Shown one piece after another: positions 13,786 through 25,075 of a stretch of 64,000 nt of DNA. The DNA is from Parietaria judaica (taxonomy: Eukaryota; Streptophyta; Magnoliopsida; Rosales; Urticaceae): contig OX940861.1 in NCBI GenBank assembly GCA_954871525.1, forward strand, positions 13,562,842 through 13,626,841, written 5' to 3'. How positions within the stretch are numbered: position 1 is the first letter of the stretch; each line of letters begins with the position of its first letter. The notes under the pieces are model-generated. The model ran no database searches. It saw only the letters and a list, made by a program, of their open reading frames with translations, and was not told the origin of the DNA. A program made the translations under genes and the position numbers.

Positions 13786-14023
13786 ATAAAAGCTGGACAG
13801 AAAAGAAAAGAGAAAGAAAAAGAGGCGCTCTGAGAGAATAATAGAGAGTTATTTTATTGATTAGGTTAATAGGGTATATATATAACCCTAGTGACAAAAG
13901 GAATATCGTATAAAAAAAAAATATCCTAACAAATTTCCCTATATATATGTTACTCTCTAATTTACATAATAAACTGCACTAAATAAAAATGAAAATAAAT
14001 AAATAAATATACAATCTGCGACA
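13786..14023 (-). repeat. 5' LTR of copia element B
   Basis: The 238-bp right copy is nearly identical to 9101-9335. Its three extra bases are in two A-runs. A TATATATAACCC-type stretch inside may serve as the promoter. Confidence 0.93.
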
Positions 14024-14581
14024 TATATATATTTCGAAGATAATGATATGGATAAAATCGAATTAGACTTTTACAAAGTCTTAGAGTATTTGATTTTTAT
14101 CCCAAATTAGTGAGAACGTTGTTTCTCCGGTAGCTTAAAAAGAACCTCAGTTAAAATTTTGCGACGGAGTCCTACCGGCGAAGCCCACGCTTCGGTACGA
14201 GAAATCCAGGAGAATATCCCGGAAGATCACGGGTGTTTCCCTCAGCCCCGGCGGAGCCCTGCCGAACTTCAGAGTCCGCAATAGGAAACGTCAACCGAGG
14301 TACGGCCTTATGCATTGGGTTAATAAATGCAAACATTTACTGCTTTCTATTTATTTCTTATTTCGACTATGATATTAATAATGAGTTGTGAATATTAAAT
14401 ATGTAATATTTATCGGATCTTGTTAAAATGGTTATTACCCGATATCCATGCCGTTGGTCCGATAACAAGTTTTCCGCTTTAAAATAATTTTTTAAATGTT
14501 ACCGGAATGGCTCGGAGGCATATTTCGATGTAATGGAATCGGGAATCAAACCTCGACGATTTTTCCCCAACTAACACCAAT

Positions 14582-15594
14582 TCAGAGAGGAACAACGTCT
14601 TGTTCAGTTTTTTATGGCGCTTTGAGATGAATTTGAGGCTCTACGCGGGTCCATTTTACACCGGAATCCATTGCCTTCAATTGACTCGGTTGTGAATGAA
14701 TTGATGGCAGAAGAGATTCGTCTCAAGACTCGCACTGAAAAAGAGACTTCTTCAACGGCCGCTCCATCTGTTTTGGTTGCTTCCCCTCAGAGTTCATCTA
14801 GTAACCATCCGAGTCGCTCCAATACTCGTGTGGCCATAGATGAATGTGCGTTTTGTAAGCAAAAAGGGCACTGGAAGGGACAATGTCCTTTATTGGTCAA
14901 TAAAGGAAAACAGCCGCATCGACGCCCTTCACCGGTCTCTCAGAAGCCTCCATGGAAAGCTACTAATCAAGCTTTTCAAACGAGTAGTGCTGAAGTGTCT
15001 ACATCAGATCCATCGTTGATTGAGCAGTTCCAAAAGTTTCTCGCCTCGCAACCTCAAGCCTTATCCGCTGCTTCCCTTGTCGGTTTGTCCGCTCTCCAAA
15101 AATCTGGTCCATCAGGTATATCTTCCCCCACTTGGGTTCTTGACTCTGGTGCTACTGATCATATGTCTCATGAGAAGTCATTTTTTTCTTCTTTGTCTCC
15201 AAACTCCTCCGTATCTATAGCAACGGCTAATGGTAATCATATGTCATTGGTCGGTGTTGGTCCTATCTGTACAACCCACTTAAACCTTCCTTATGCTTAC
15301 TATATTCCGAGTCTTACTTTGAATCTTGCTTCCGTTGGTAAATTGTGCGACTTGGACTATTTTGTCATCTTTACTAAATCTCATTGTTTTGTACAAGATC
15401 CACATGCTCAGAGGCTGATTGGGACATGCCATAGGGAAGGAGGTCTATATGTGGTGGATGAACTAAAAGTGCCAGAGAGTGTTGTTGCTTCTAGTGTCGA
15501 TTTGTCATCTTTTCGGTTGAGTCATTCGTCTTCTGATTTTTACTTATGGCATTCTCGTTTGGGTCATGTGTCTGGATCTCGTTTAAAATTTTAG
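14582..15594 (+). pseudogene. Copia A gag C-terminus, zinc knuckle, protease, start of integrase
   Basis: Gag resumes after the solo LTR and meets a TGA at 14623-14625, where the family has arginine (ALR-DEFEAL). It then continues through HRNPLPSIDSVVNELMAEEI, the knuckle CAFCKQKGHWKGQC near 14848, and the protease signature WVLDSGATDHM near 15136. The integrase HHCC region begins HSRLGHVSGSRL. A frameshift follows at about 15590, where the integrase reading continues in another frame. Confidence 0.88.
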
Positions 15595-16842
15595 TTTCTA
15601 CGGGTGTTTTGGGTAATTTGAAAACTCATGATGTGTCTGATTGTAGTGGTTGTAAACTTGCTAAATTTTCTGCATTGCCATTTCCTAGAAGTTTATCTCA
15701 ATCAACTGCACCTTTTGATCTCATTCACTCTGATGCTTAGGGACCCTCCCCTTTGCCCACAATATGGGGTTCTCGTTATTATGTATCTTTTGTTGATGAC
15801 TACACTCGTTACACTTGGGTTTATCTTATGAAACGTCGTTCTGAATATATTTGATATGTTTCGAGCTCTTGTCAAAACCCAATATTCGTCAGTCATAAAA
15901 TGTTTTCGTTGTGATTTAGGTGGGGAATACACATCTCATGATTTTTCCAGGTTACTTAGCTCTGATGGAACTGTTCATCAGAGTTCATGTACCGATACTC
16001 CTCAACAAAATGGTGTAGCAGAACGAAAACATCGTCATATCGTTGAAACTGCTCGATCCCTTCTATTATCATCTCAGGTTCCAGGTGTGTTTTGGGGAGA
16101 AGCTGTTCCGACCTCCGTTTATCTAATCAATAGAATTCCTACTTCACATAACTCAGGTTTGTCACCTTTTGAAAAGATTCATGGTCAGTCTCCTGATTAT
16201 TCCGAATTGCGTGTCGTTGGGTCAGCTTGTTTTGTGCTACGTCCTAGTGTTGAGCGTAGTAAATTGACTTCTCGATCTGTGTTGTGTGTTTTCTTGGGTT
16301 ATGGGGTTGGTCAAAAAGGATATCGTTGCTTTGATCCCGTTGGTCAAAAAGTGTATGGCTCTCGTCATGTATTCTTCCTTGAACATATTCCATATTTTTC
16401 GGTTCCAGAAAATTCCCATAATATGACAAAATCAGATCTAGTCAGTATTAATCCTTTTGTTACTGATAAAGATCATCTCGAGCCTCTTGATGCTCTGTGT
16501 GATGAGACAACTAACTCAGGTACTATTGTTCCTGCCACATCTTCACCTCCTCAACCCGTGGTCCCGCAATCAGTTCCAGAGAATGTGGATCCTCCACCTC
16601 GCACATCAAGTAGGGTCCGTAAGTCCACTAAACTCCCAGATTTCTCCTATTCATGTTACTCTAGTTCCTTTGTGTCTTTCCTAACATCTAATCATCGTAT
16701 CTCTGAGCCCTCATCCTATCGAGAAGCTGTTCTTGACCCTCTTTGGCATAATGCTATGAATGAGGAACTTTTGGCACTGCGTCAAATACGTACTTGGGAT
16801 TTGGTTTTGTTACCACCGGGAAAACGCACCATTGGTTCCCGA
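15595..16842 (+). pseudogene. Copia A integrase and start of reverse transcriptase
   Basis: Integrase is readable across two frames. CSGCKLAKF completes the zinc finger, a TAG at 15738-15740 replaces the tryptophan of HSDAWGP, and a frameshift near 15850 follows VYLMKRRSEY. The core continues LVKTQYSSVIKCFRCDLGG, then TPQQNGVAERKHRH. The frame reaches the reverse transcriptase motif LLPPGKRTIGSR, where the second solo LTR interrupts it at 16843. The last residues of the open frame (CWTCVSLNK...) are LTR sequence. Confidence 0.88.
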
Positions 16843-19581
16843 TGTTGGACATGTGTGTCCTTAAACAAGATATTTTTATCTATTTGTAAAAGATTATGAC
16901 AAGTCGTTGAATAAGATGATGCTTATTATGATAATCTTATTATAGTTTCTGGTAGAGTAAAATAGAATGTTTGATCCTTAGTTCATAAAGGATGCAATTA
17001 TGTATTATTATCACAACAGTGTCAATGTGAGAAAGAATTAATAATCATAATAAATGAACTTAAAATGTCCGTGACCTGATCAACTTGGTGGGAGCCCATT
17101 AATCGTATAAGGTCATTAATGTGACTAAGTGACAATCCTATTCTGGATTTTGTGTGTGTCACACTCACTAGAAGTGCATTAAGTATGAATTGTCTTCATA
17201 CTGGACTGGACCTGACTTAAACTCCGGAAGTTATCATATAAGACTGTCACTGATAACTTGGAGTTGAGTCACTAGTAGATGATCAAATGGATATTCGATC
17301 TAAGTCCTGAGTGATCTTGAGCCCGAGTTGCTGGCTTGATTGTTCTTTGATTTAACCATTAAAAAACACAATATATTACCGTTGTTCCCAACACTATTAT
17401 TTTGGGAACATGATAGTCAGCAGTAAGGGTAGCTTGGTCATAGACATGGGCATCACACAGCTCTCTTCAGAGTCATGATGATTCCCTTGATTGTCGGTGG
17501 TGAGAAGTGAGAGGTACTCGTGTGCAACTTATGAATCGAAACCATAAGTGGGTTACTCATAATATTACTGACTGAGTCAAGGATGAAAATTCAATGAGGG
17601 GCATAACGGAAGAAACCGCCTGCTCATGTGTGGATCATCAAGTGAAAGATCAATAACCCGAATTTGATTGTATCAATGGACACCCTGCTTTAATAAAGGG
17701 AATAATATATATTGTATCACTAAAGAGTGCATCCTCGGGTTTATAGTGGAATCCGAGGTTTGACGAACACCTTAGCAGTTCGTTGGAGCTTAAGTGATAC
17801 GGGTCCATGGTCCCCAGTATAGCTCCGTAACGGATGATACGTACGTGATAAAAACATTTGAAATGTTTTTAAGATCATTTGGCAAGACTCATAAAACTGA
17901 AGTCTGTGACAGACATCAGTTAGTTTTATCAGTAGCGTGGCAAAAGTACCATATCTTGGTAACCGAAATTAACAGACAAAATAAAGTAGAATTTGGATTT
18001 TAAGTCAACATGAAAGTTGTTTGAAATTAAATTCTAAGCAACTTTTCTTTTGGAACCGAGTCGTTTCGACGTACGGTTTGTGATTTAGAGAATTTCTAAG
18101 TTTGTGATCGTTTCGGTAAACTATGAAATTAAATCACATGTCACGAATTTAAATGATGGTGTGTCACCATGACATTTAAATGTGTGATATTGAGATCAGA
18201 GAATATTAATATAATTTAATTATTCGAATTTTATTATTAATGTATTATTAATAATTATTCAATAATTAATAGATTTATATTAATATGTAAATGATATATA
18301 TTTTTATATATTATAAAGTGTAGAAATCGAATTGGGCCTTGGAATGTGGATCCATTCACATTCGAATGGATAGACTTTGGTCTTTCCATATTTGCAGCAA
18401 AAGTACCAAAAGTTTTGGTATTTGAGAAAAACCTTAAAATCAATTTAATCGATTGGATCGGTTATGATTTAATATTAACCGTTGGATTAGGATATTGATG
18501 AATTCGAAATTAATAACTTGGTGACCAAGTTTCATTTTTCGAATTTGGTTAATTAATTATATCCGTTAGATCGGTCTAAAATTTAATTTTTACCGTCGGA
18601 TTGGAAATTAATTAATCATATATATATTATATTATTTTCGAATTATATTTTTGGATAAGATCGAATTTTATTTTTATTAAATCTTTTATATTTGATTTTA
18701 TCCTAAACTAATTTGATCCATTAGATCGGTTTAAAGATTTATCTCAACCGTTGGATCTAGATAAGTAGAATTTGAAATTAATTATATATATATATATAAA
18801 TTCGAATTTTATGAAGATAAGAAGATAAGATTGGATTTTTGATTTTATCGAAATCTTTCTTATTTAATTAAATCCCTAATTATTTATATCCATTGGATTT
18901 AGATAAAATTAAATCTGGACCATTGGATTGAGATAATTAATTATATTTAATATATCAAATTCGAAAATTAGGGAGGAAATTTCTCCAATTCGGTTACGGT
19001 TTGAGCCTATAAATAGGAGGCTCATTCTACACATTTTTCACACCTTTCCCCATAGAAAAATTCGAACTCTCCCTCTCCTTCTGGGTCTGCGAATTTTCTC
19101 TCTGATCTCTCTTTCTGGTTCGGCTTAAGAGACTTAGTTCTCCGGAAGCTTAAAAAGAACCATCAGTTTAAATTTTGCGACGGAGTCCTGCCGGCGAAGC
19201 CCACGCTTCGGTACGAGGATTCCAGGAGAATATCTCGGAAGATCACGGGGAATTTCCCTCAGCACCGGCGGAGCCCTGCTCGATTCAGAATGCGCAGCCG
19301 GAAGTCGTCATTAGAGGTATGGCCTTATGCATTGGGTTAATAAATGCAACCATTTACTGCTTTCTATTTATTTCCTATAATGACTAGATTATTAATAATG
19401 ATTTATGAATATTAAATTACATAATATTTATCAGATCTTGTTATATGGTTATTATCCGATATTCGGACCGTTGAACGGATAACAAGTTTTCCGCTTTAAA
19501 TAATTTTTTAAATGTTACCCGGACGATTCGGAGGTATAATTCGTGATAATTAACATGGAATCAGAGATGTGATTCCCAACA
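16843..19581 (+). mobile_element. Solo LTR, copy 2 of the 2.6-kb family
   Basis: The 2,739-bp copy begins TGTTGGACATG and ends GATTCCCAACA, flanked by cccga (16838-16842, 19582-19586). The insertion splits the IGSR|W codon region of copia A reverse transcriptase. A TATA box (CTATAAATAGG, 19007-19017) precedes a pyrimidine-rich leader-like stretch, fitting a U3 of about 2.2 kb and R-U5 of about 0.55 kb. No internal domain remains. Confidence 0.9.
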
Positions 19582-19586
19582 CCCGA

Positions 19587-21091
19587 TGGGTTTACAAGAT
19601 CAAAACTAAGTCCGATGGATCTGTTGAAAGATACAAAGCTCGACTCGTTGCTAGGGGGTTTTCTCAACAATATGGCATGGATTATGAAGAGACGTTTGCT
19701 CCGGTTGCCAAAATGACTACAATTAGAACTCTCATCGCTGTTGCTTCTGGTCGTGGATGGAAAATCTTTCAGATGGACGTGAAAATGTGTTTCTCAACGG
19801 TGATCTCCACGAAGAAGTTTATATGGATCCGCCTCCCGGTGTCACTCACAAGGTTGGTGAAGTTTTCAAGCTTCGGAAAGCCCTCTACGGTCTCAAACAA
19901 GCCCCTCGTGCTTGGTTTGAGAAGTTTTCTACCGTGATCACATCGCTTGGCTTCTCTCGCAGTCACCATGATTATGCTTTATTCATTAAGTGCACCGGAA
20001 AAGGTCGTATTCTTCTCTCTTTGTACGTTGATGATATGATTATTACTGGTGATGATGTCGATGAGATTGAATGTCTCAAGATCAAGTTAGCTCGCTGCTT
20101 TGCTATGAAGGTTGCTTCATCTCCGAAAGGATATATCCTATCTCAGTCAAAGTATATTGCTGATATATTTGAGCGTGCACAGCTTACCGACAACAAAGTG
20201 GTGGACACTTCGATTGAAACCAACGCTCGATATGCTTTGACTGCTGGAGTAGCTCTACCGGATCCTGCTTTGTATCGTACCATTGTTGGTAGTTTGGTTT
20301 ACCGTACTATTACGCGTCCCGATATTGCTCATGTCGTTCACGTGGTTAGTCAGTTTCTTGTGGCTCCTACTACAGTTCATTGGGGCGCAGTTCTTCGTAT
20401 TCTTCGGTTCCTTCGAGGAACTCAATTTCAAAGCCTACTCCTATCGTCGAGCTCTTCATTGGATCTTCGTGCGTATACTGATGTTAATTGGGCTGGGGAT
20501 CCCACTGATCGCAAGTCAACCACGGGGTTCTGTATCTTCCTAGGCGATTCTCTTATATCGTGGAAGAGCAAGAAACAAGATGTTATCTCTCGGTCGTCCA
20601 TGGAAGCGGAGTATCGAGCCATGGCATCTACGACATGTGAGATTGTTTGGTTGCGATGGTTACTTGCAGATATTGGTGTTAGCTCTCCTCAGCCCACTCT
20701 GTTGTTTTGTGACAATAAGACTGCCATTCAGATTGCAAAGAATGCGGTGTTTCAGGAGCGTACAAAGCACATTGAGATTGATTGTCATGTTGTCAGACAT
20801 CACTTTCAATGTAACCACATCACATTGCCCTTCGTCTCTTCATCGGTTCAAATTGCCGATCTCTTCACCAAGGCGATTTCATCTTCTCGTTTTCGTTTTC
20901 TAGCTAGCAAACTGCTGCGGATGGAAAGGAAAGAAAAGATATTGACTTCAAGATTTCCTATAGCAATTATTTTCGAGATTTCCACCATTGCTTCAGAATT
21001 GATACATCAATTAATTTCCAGATTTCCTTCCCGAAATTGCTGCAGAATTGCTACAGCAATTAGCTGCGTTTCTTGCTTTATTTATTTTTGA
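19587..21091 (+). pseudogene. Copia A reverse transcriptase and RNase H
   Basis: The reading restarts at [21 protein letters not shown] one-base loss in GTGAAAATGTG near 19782-19790 breaks the [11 protein letters not shown] motif and moves the rest into the next frame. Catalytic YVDDMIITGDD lies near 20022. About a dozen residues of the usual DLGxLxYFLGIEV motif are missing between AMK and VASSPKG (near 20110), an in-frame deletion. RNase H follows (YTDVNWAGDPTDRKS, HIEIDCHVV) and the coding ends near IADLFTKAISSSRFR. The last ~55 residues of the frame are not pol. Confidence 0.9.
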
Positions 21092-21336
21092 CTTATCAGC
21101 TTTTATTTGTTTCCAGATTGTGTGGCATTTGTTTCCTTTCCCATTTTATTTCCTTTTCTCGTTTGTTGAACCCTCTTCATATAGAGATGAATAATTTTTT
21201 AATCCTTAGTTGATATTGAAATGAGAAAAGTCGAGTATTATACTTGCAATGCGTGTTTATCGTTTTTCCTATAGAGCGGATCTACATCACAAACTCTCAA
21301 TGCTTGTTGCTGTAGCATCGTGAGTTTGAGAGGGGG

Positions 21337-21482
21337 TATTAGCATTTAAAGTCCCTATGTATTATTTCCTTACTTGCTATTTTGTCCTTCTCTTTAGTAT
21401 AACCTAAACATCATTGTATTATTGGTTTTCATTATATTCTATCGACAGTTTCTTCCTCTCTTCTCTCTCTCTTATTTTAACA
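21337..21482 (+). repeat. 3' LTR of copia element A
   Basis: This 146-bp repeat is preceded by the polypurine tract GAGAGGGGG and followed by the cgagt target duplication. It has three mismatches to the 5' LTR. Confidence 0.93.
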
Positions 21483-21491
21483 CGAGTAACG

Positions 21492-22465
21492 CAGTGGCAG
21501 AGCTAGGATTTCAGTTCAGGTGAAGCCTAACGTAAATTTTTAATTATATTTTTTAAATAAATTATTAACTCTTTTTTTTTCAAGCACATAAATAACAAAA
21601 ATATCATAGTAACATTGTAATATCTATTAAAAAAAATTGGTGAAGCCCTAAATAAATAAATAAAAATCACAATTAATATAGGTAATTATGCGTTATTAAG
21701 CTTATTGTAAATAAAAACAAGAAAATAGCGGAGATGAAAATAAACAATTGAAATAGACCGCTCCGAATACACTTGATAAAACATATGGTACTTGTATCGT
21801 TATTATCCAATTAGAAATATAAGATATTTGTGTCATTTTAATTAGTTACGTTAGTTTATAGTTCATTTCATTATTTCATTTAATTAGTCAAAACTCAAAA
21901 GTGATTAATGACAATGACAAAAAAATTAAATTACTGTATAAAATGTAAAAAAATTAAAAAATTAAAAATATAAAGTATAAAGTATTTATGTGAATTTTAA
22001 TATTTTCTATTGAAATATAGATGAAATTCAAGTGCAAACAAATAATCAATCAAGTACGTTCATAATACTTGAGGAACTTTTTGCCTATCATCTTTGAAAA
22101 GGAAAAGAAAAAGAAAAAGAAAAAAAAAATTGTAGCTGTTAAATATCGAATCATGCTACTTGGGAGTAAGCAAAAAGTTTGCTAGCATGGCTTGAGGAAC
22201 TTTTTGCCTATCATCTTTGAAAAGGAAAAGAAAAAGAAAAAAAAAACAAAACAAAAACAAAATTGTAGCTGTTAAATATCGAACCATGCTACTTGGGAGT
22301 AAGCAAAAAGTTTGCTAGCGCTGGGCTGCATACCTATTATGTATAATGGTGGTAATATTTATTAATTATATCAATAATACTCATAAATATCATATTTATA
22401 TTTTTTTCTAAAAAATTTCAGGCGCAGCCCGTGCACACACTCGTGTACATGTGGCTCCGCCCCTG
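21492..22465. repeat. Possible decayed hAT-type inverted-repeat element
   Basis: The left side reads GCAGTGGCAGAGCTAGG. The right side, reverse-complemented, reads GCAGGGGCGGAGCCA, a common terminal motif of plant hAT-type elements. The interior is A/T-rich with no coding frame and includes the tandem duplication below. No 8-bp target duplication is seen. A further half-copy (CAGTGGCGTAGCCAG) lies near 22587. Confidence 0.35.
22069..22320 (+). repeat. Tandem duplication, two units of about 120-130 bp
   Basis: Two direct copies begin TTGAGGAACTTTTTGCC (about 22069 and 22191) and end AAAAAGTTTGCTAGC. They differ mainly in the length and composition of an A-rich tract. Confidence 0.85.
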
Positions 22466-23676
22466 CCTGTACAAGTACGTGGCATTATTGTCAAGTTTAC
22501 ATATGTAAAGGTAGCACGCATTTGTGTCGCATGGAGTTTGAACCCATGACTTCTTGAAAGGTATATGTAATGGAATTACCACTAGGCAGTGGCGTAGCCA
22601 GACTTTCATTTCAGGCAAAACACAAAATGTATTTTCGGTTGAGGTTTTTTTATGTATGTAAATAAATAAAAAATCATAACTAACCATATTAAAGCGACTA
22701 TTAAAATCATAGAAAGATAATATTACTTTTGAAAGTATTGTAGAATATTTATCGGATTAAGAAAGAATAAAAGTCTAAAAGCTCAAATTCCGGTCATTTT
22801 TTACTCCTAAGCCACACACCATCCTTTTTTTTGCCTTAAGATTCACAATTAATGAACAACTATTATTTTCTATTTTTCAATTCCATTTGAACCCTCGTCG
22901 TTTATCACATATGTAGTTGGACATGTAATAATGTTAGCTTCGGGTTTTGCTCGTTTGAGGATTCTTCGGTTTTTGTCCAGGAAGCTTGTTTAATGAAACT
23001 GAATGATAATATTTGGGCGCTCTATTCTCGCCCGAGCCGCACCCATTCGGGAGACACAGAAATATTTTAACAAGGCCTTCTATATTCTTAAAACAACAAC
23101 AATAAAAAAAATATGGAGAATTTTTTTTTGAGTGAACTGTCTGCGTGTGCACATGTAGCCCCAAACAAGTTTGGTCGATAAATTATTGTTGAGCTTTGAA
23201 GTTTGTTAAGTCCTACAAAAAATAATTATGAATTTTCGGTTAGATAGATACAGAACAATATCGTAGTCCTTTCACGTGCACATTTGCCTTGAAAAATAAC
23301 ACGTGGTCGCCATGTAACAGGTATTCTTATAAACGACAGCCAGACTATTCAAGTTCAGCATCATACTGCATTAAACGACAGTGAAAATCACCCGCCTTTA
23401 GAAGAACTATTCAATGGTTCAACCAATAATGCTTGAGAAAACGACAGTCCCTCGGTTAGTAGAAGTAAAAGGAAAACGACGAAGTAATATGAAAACGGTT
23501 GGAATAAAAAAACGACAACAAAGTGGAAAGCCACCTAAACCGAGAAGAGATGATGTGAAAATCTGAAGTATTCGACAAAAGTTTGGAATAATGAAAAAGC
23601 AGACCAATGATTGGAAACGAAAGAAAAAAAAAATACTAAATACACGCATGTATAACAGGCCAATTCATTATATATA

Positions 23677-24028
23677 GGGTTAACAACGGCAAAAATACCT
23701 AAACTCGTTAACTCTGGCCACATGGACAAACATGAGTTGCTTACATATCAATTTGTCTCGTGGACGAGCCCACATCAATCTCGTTTACGACAAAACAATG
23801 AATTAAACTCCTGGTTAATATTATTTAATACAACTAATCAACCCCTAATGATCACACTTAACCAAACAGATTTATCCACGTGACCAGAGTTAATGCGTAA
23901 GTTAACGGCGTTATGAGAATGGAGTAATCAACTCTCCAAATGTACTTTGGGTATTTTTGCCACCACTTTTAAACTTTGGATACACGACGAGTTCTTTGAC
24001 CAAACTTTGGGTATTTTCACACTCATTA

Positions 24029-24032
<4 letters not shown>
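23677..24032. repeat. Short inverted-repeat element (MITE-like)
   Basis: The ends are GGGTTAA, in a TATATA context, and TTAACCC, with an imperfect inverted repeat of about 35 bp containing GGCAAAAATACC. The inner CAAAAATACC motif resembles the Mutator-type elements at 52869 and 56976. There is no coding capacity, and the target duplication is unclear because the flanks are TA-repeats. Confidence 0.45.

Positions 24033-24061
<29 letters not shown>
24033..24061. repeat. (TA)n microsatellite
   Basis: About 14 uninterrupted TA units adjoin the inverted-repeat element. Confidence 0.9.
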
Positions 24062-24065
<4 letters not shown>

Positions 24066-24403
24066 GGCAACTTCCAAACTCACGAAAACTGTTAAGCATA
24101 AGAGCTACATTTTATTTCTTGCTTTTACGAAGCTACGTTCATTGTAACGCAAGACAGCTCATCAACATGGTGTATATGTACAATTCTTCCGTCCAGCGTT
24201 TTGTTCAATAGGGCAAATTCCTTCATTTGCAAAAGCCAGATTCACACGGTGACTGGGCCACAGAGGAGAAGTGTGGAGAAAAATAGAATAAAGTAATAAA
24301 CCGCCCTCAAAAACTCCTATCGAGGCCGGGAAAAAAACCTTACGAGATGAGATTAAATAGAGATGTACAGGCGGGCTGTTAGGAGCAAGCGTTCTCGTCT
24401 CAA

Positions 24404-25075
24404 TCACTGCCAGATCAGAGCGAGAAGAACGCAGATCAGAACGAACATGAGGATCCGTTTCAGGAAGTAGTCTTGCTGCCCTTGCCTCGTGTGACGGTGG
24501 ATTCTATGCCCGTTGCCGCCTTGGAAGGCGTTCGAGAATCCGTGAGGGAATCCGGCAGCACCCCCACCGTACATTGCGGAATCCGGGAATCCGTGAAGCT
24601 GAAGGTTGAGCAGAGACGGGATCAAGCCGCCGAAAGCCGTAGAGAATGTAAAGTTACCGAACCGGGCTGAGGCCATCGGAGTGAACCCTCCCAATCCGCC
24701 CAAGCCGCCCATGAAGCCGAACCCGTGGTGGTGGAAGTGATTCGGCTCTGGGGGAGGGGCAGTTTCGGGTCTCTGCCCAGTTGGGCGGTGCGGGATTGAC
24801 TTTGACCTCGGGTCGGTCGAGGATTTTCCCCTTCCATACAAGGGGACGAGCTTCTCCTCGTCGATCAGGGCCTTACAGACGGGGCAGTCTTTCGAGCGCG
24901 AGTGAATGTGCAGCCACTTGTAGAGGCAGGGCCAGCAGAAGAGATGGCCACAGAGGGTAACGATCGGGTCTTGCGCTAAGTCGAAGCAGATGTTGCATTC
25001 GAAGCTGCCCGTGTCGCCATTGTTGTTGCTCGTCGAGAGAGAAGGGCCTTCAGATTTGTCGAACCCGCTTGCCAT
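24404..25075 (-). CDS. RMA/RNF185-type RING E3 ubiquitin ligase, membrane-anchored
   Basis: The 223-residue protein has an N-terminal C3HC4 RING (C27, C30, C42, H44, C47, C50, C64, C67), a Gly/Phe/His-rich middle and one C-terminal hydrophobic segment (about residues 205-222, ILMFVLICVLLALIW) that would anchor it in a membrane with the RING in the cytosol. This layout is that of the RMA/RNF5/RNF185 family, ER ligases that ubiquitinate membrane clients for degradation; the substrate here is unknown. The coding region is a single exon. An intron is predicted in the 5' UTR: donor CAG|GTGCG at 25495 and acceptor TTTGTCAG ending at 25107, with a leader exon from 25496 to about 25600. Length and domain order are normal and no lesion is seen. 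Confidence 0.93.
   Translation of the reverse strand: MASGFDKSEGPSLSTSNNNGDTGSFECNICFDLAQDPIVTLCGHLFCWPCLYKWLHIHSRSKDCPVCKALIDEEKLVPLYGRGKSSTDPRSKSIPHRPTGQRPETAPPPEPNHFHHHGFGFMGGLGGLGGFTPMASARFGNFTFSTAFGGLIPSLLNLQLHGFPDSAMYGGGAAGFPHGFSNAFQGGNGHRIHRHTRQGQQDYFLKRILMFVLICVLLALIWQ

Larger units (their letters stand above)
9101..14023 (-). mobile_element. Ty1-copia element B, young, minus strand
   Basis: The 4,923-bp element has LTRs 9101-9335 (3') and 13786-14023 (5') and the duplication tatat on both sides (9096-9100, 14024-14028). On the minus strand the LTR begins TGTCGCAGATT and ends CAGCTTTTA, followed by TGGTATCAGAGC. The polypurine tract GAAGGAGGG abuts the 3' LTR. The LTRs differ by one substitution and two A-run length changes, so insertion was recent. 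Coding is nearly whole: gag and two pol frames broken only by single-base shifts near 12945 and 11030. Confidence 0.95.
7287..14576 (+). mobile_element. Solo LTR, copy 1 of the 2.6-kb family, split by copia B
   Basis: The copy begins TGTTGGACATATG and ends CCCCAACTAACA, flanked by ccaat (7282-7286 and 14577-14581) inside copia A gag. Without copia B it is about 2.36 kb. It aligns along most of its length with 16843-19581 and 28170-30771. It lacks about 0.4 kb that includes the TATA box of the other copies; the deletion junction lies near 14113. No internal domain, primer site or second LTR remains, so it is a solo LTR left by LTR-LTR recombination. The class of the parent element is not known. 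Confidence 0.85.
6406..21482 (+). mobile_element. Ty1-copia element A, about 5.0 kb once nested insertions are removed
   Basis: Two 146-bp LTRs (6406-6551 and 21337-21482) differ at three positions. The target duplication cgagt flanks the element at 6401-6405 and 21483-21487. The 5' LTR is followed directly by the primer site TGGTATCAGAGCC, and the 3' LTR is preceded by the purine tract GAGAGGGGG. Domain order is gag, protease, integrase, reverse transcriptase, RNase H. Two long solo LTRs split the gag (7287-14576) and reverse transcriptase (16843-19581) coding sequence, each with its own 5-bp duplication. Removing them leaves about 5,038 bp, normal for copia. The element is coding-dead: two nonsense codons, at least three frameshifts and a small reverse-transcriptase deletion. 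Confidence 0.95.

Noticed and set aside
21492..22465. A complete hAT element directly right of copia A
   Set aside because: The terminal words match the hAT pattern, but the flanking 8-mers (gagtaacg and cctgtaca) do not agree. It is kept only as a low-confidence repeat.
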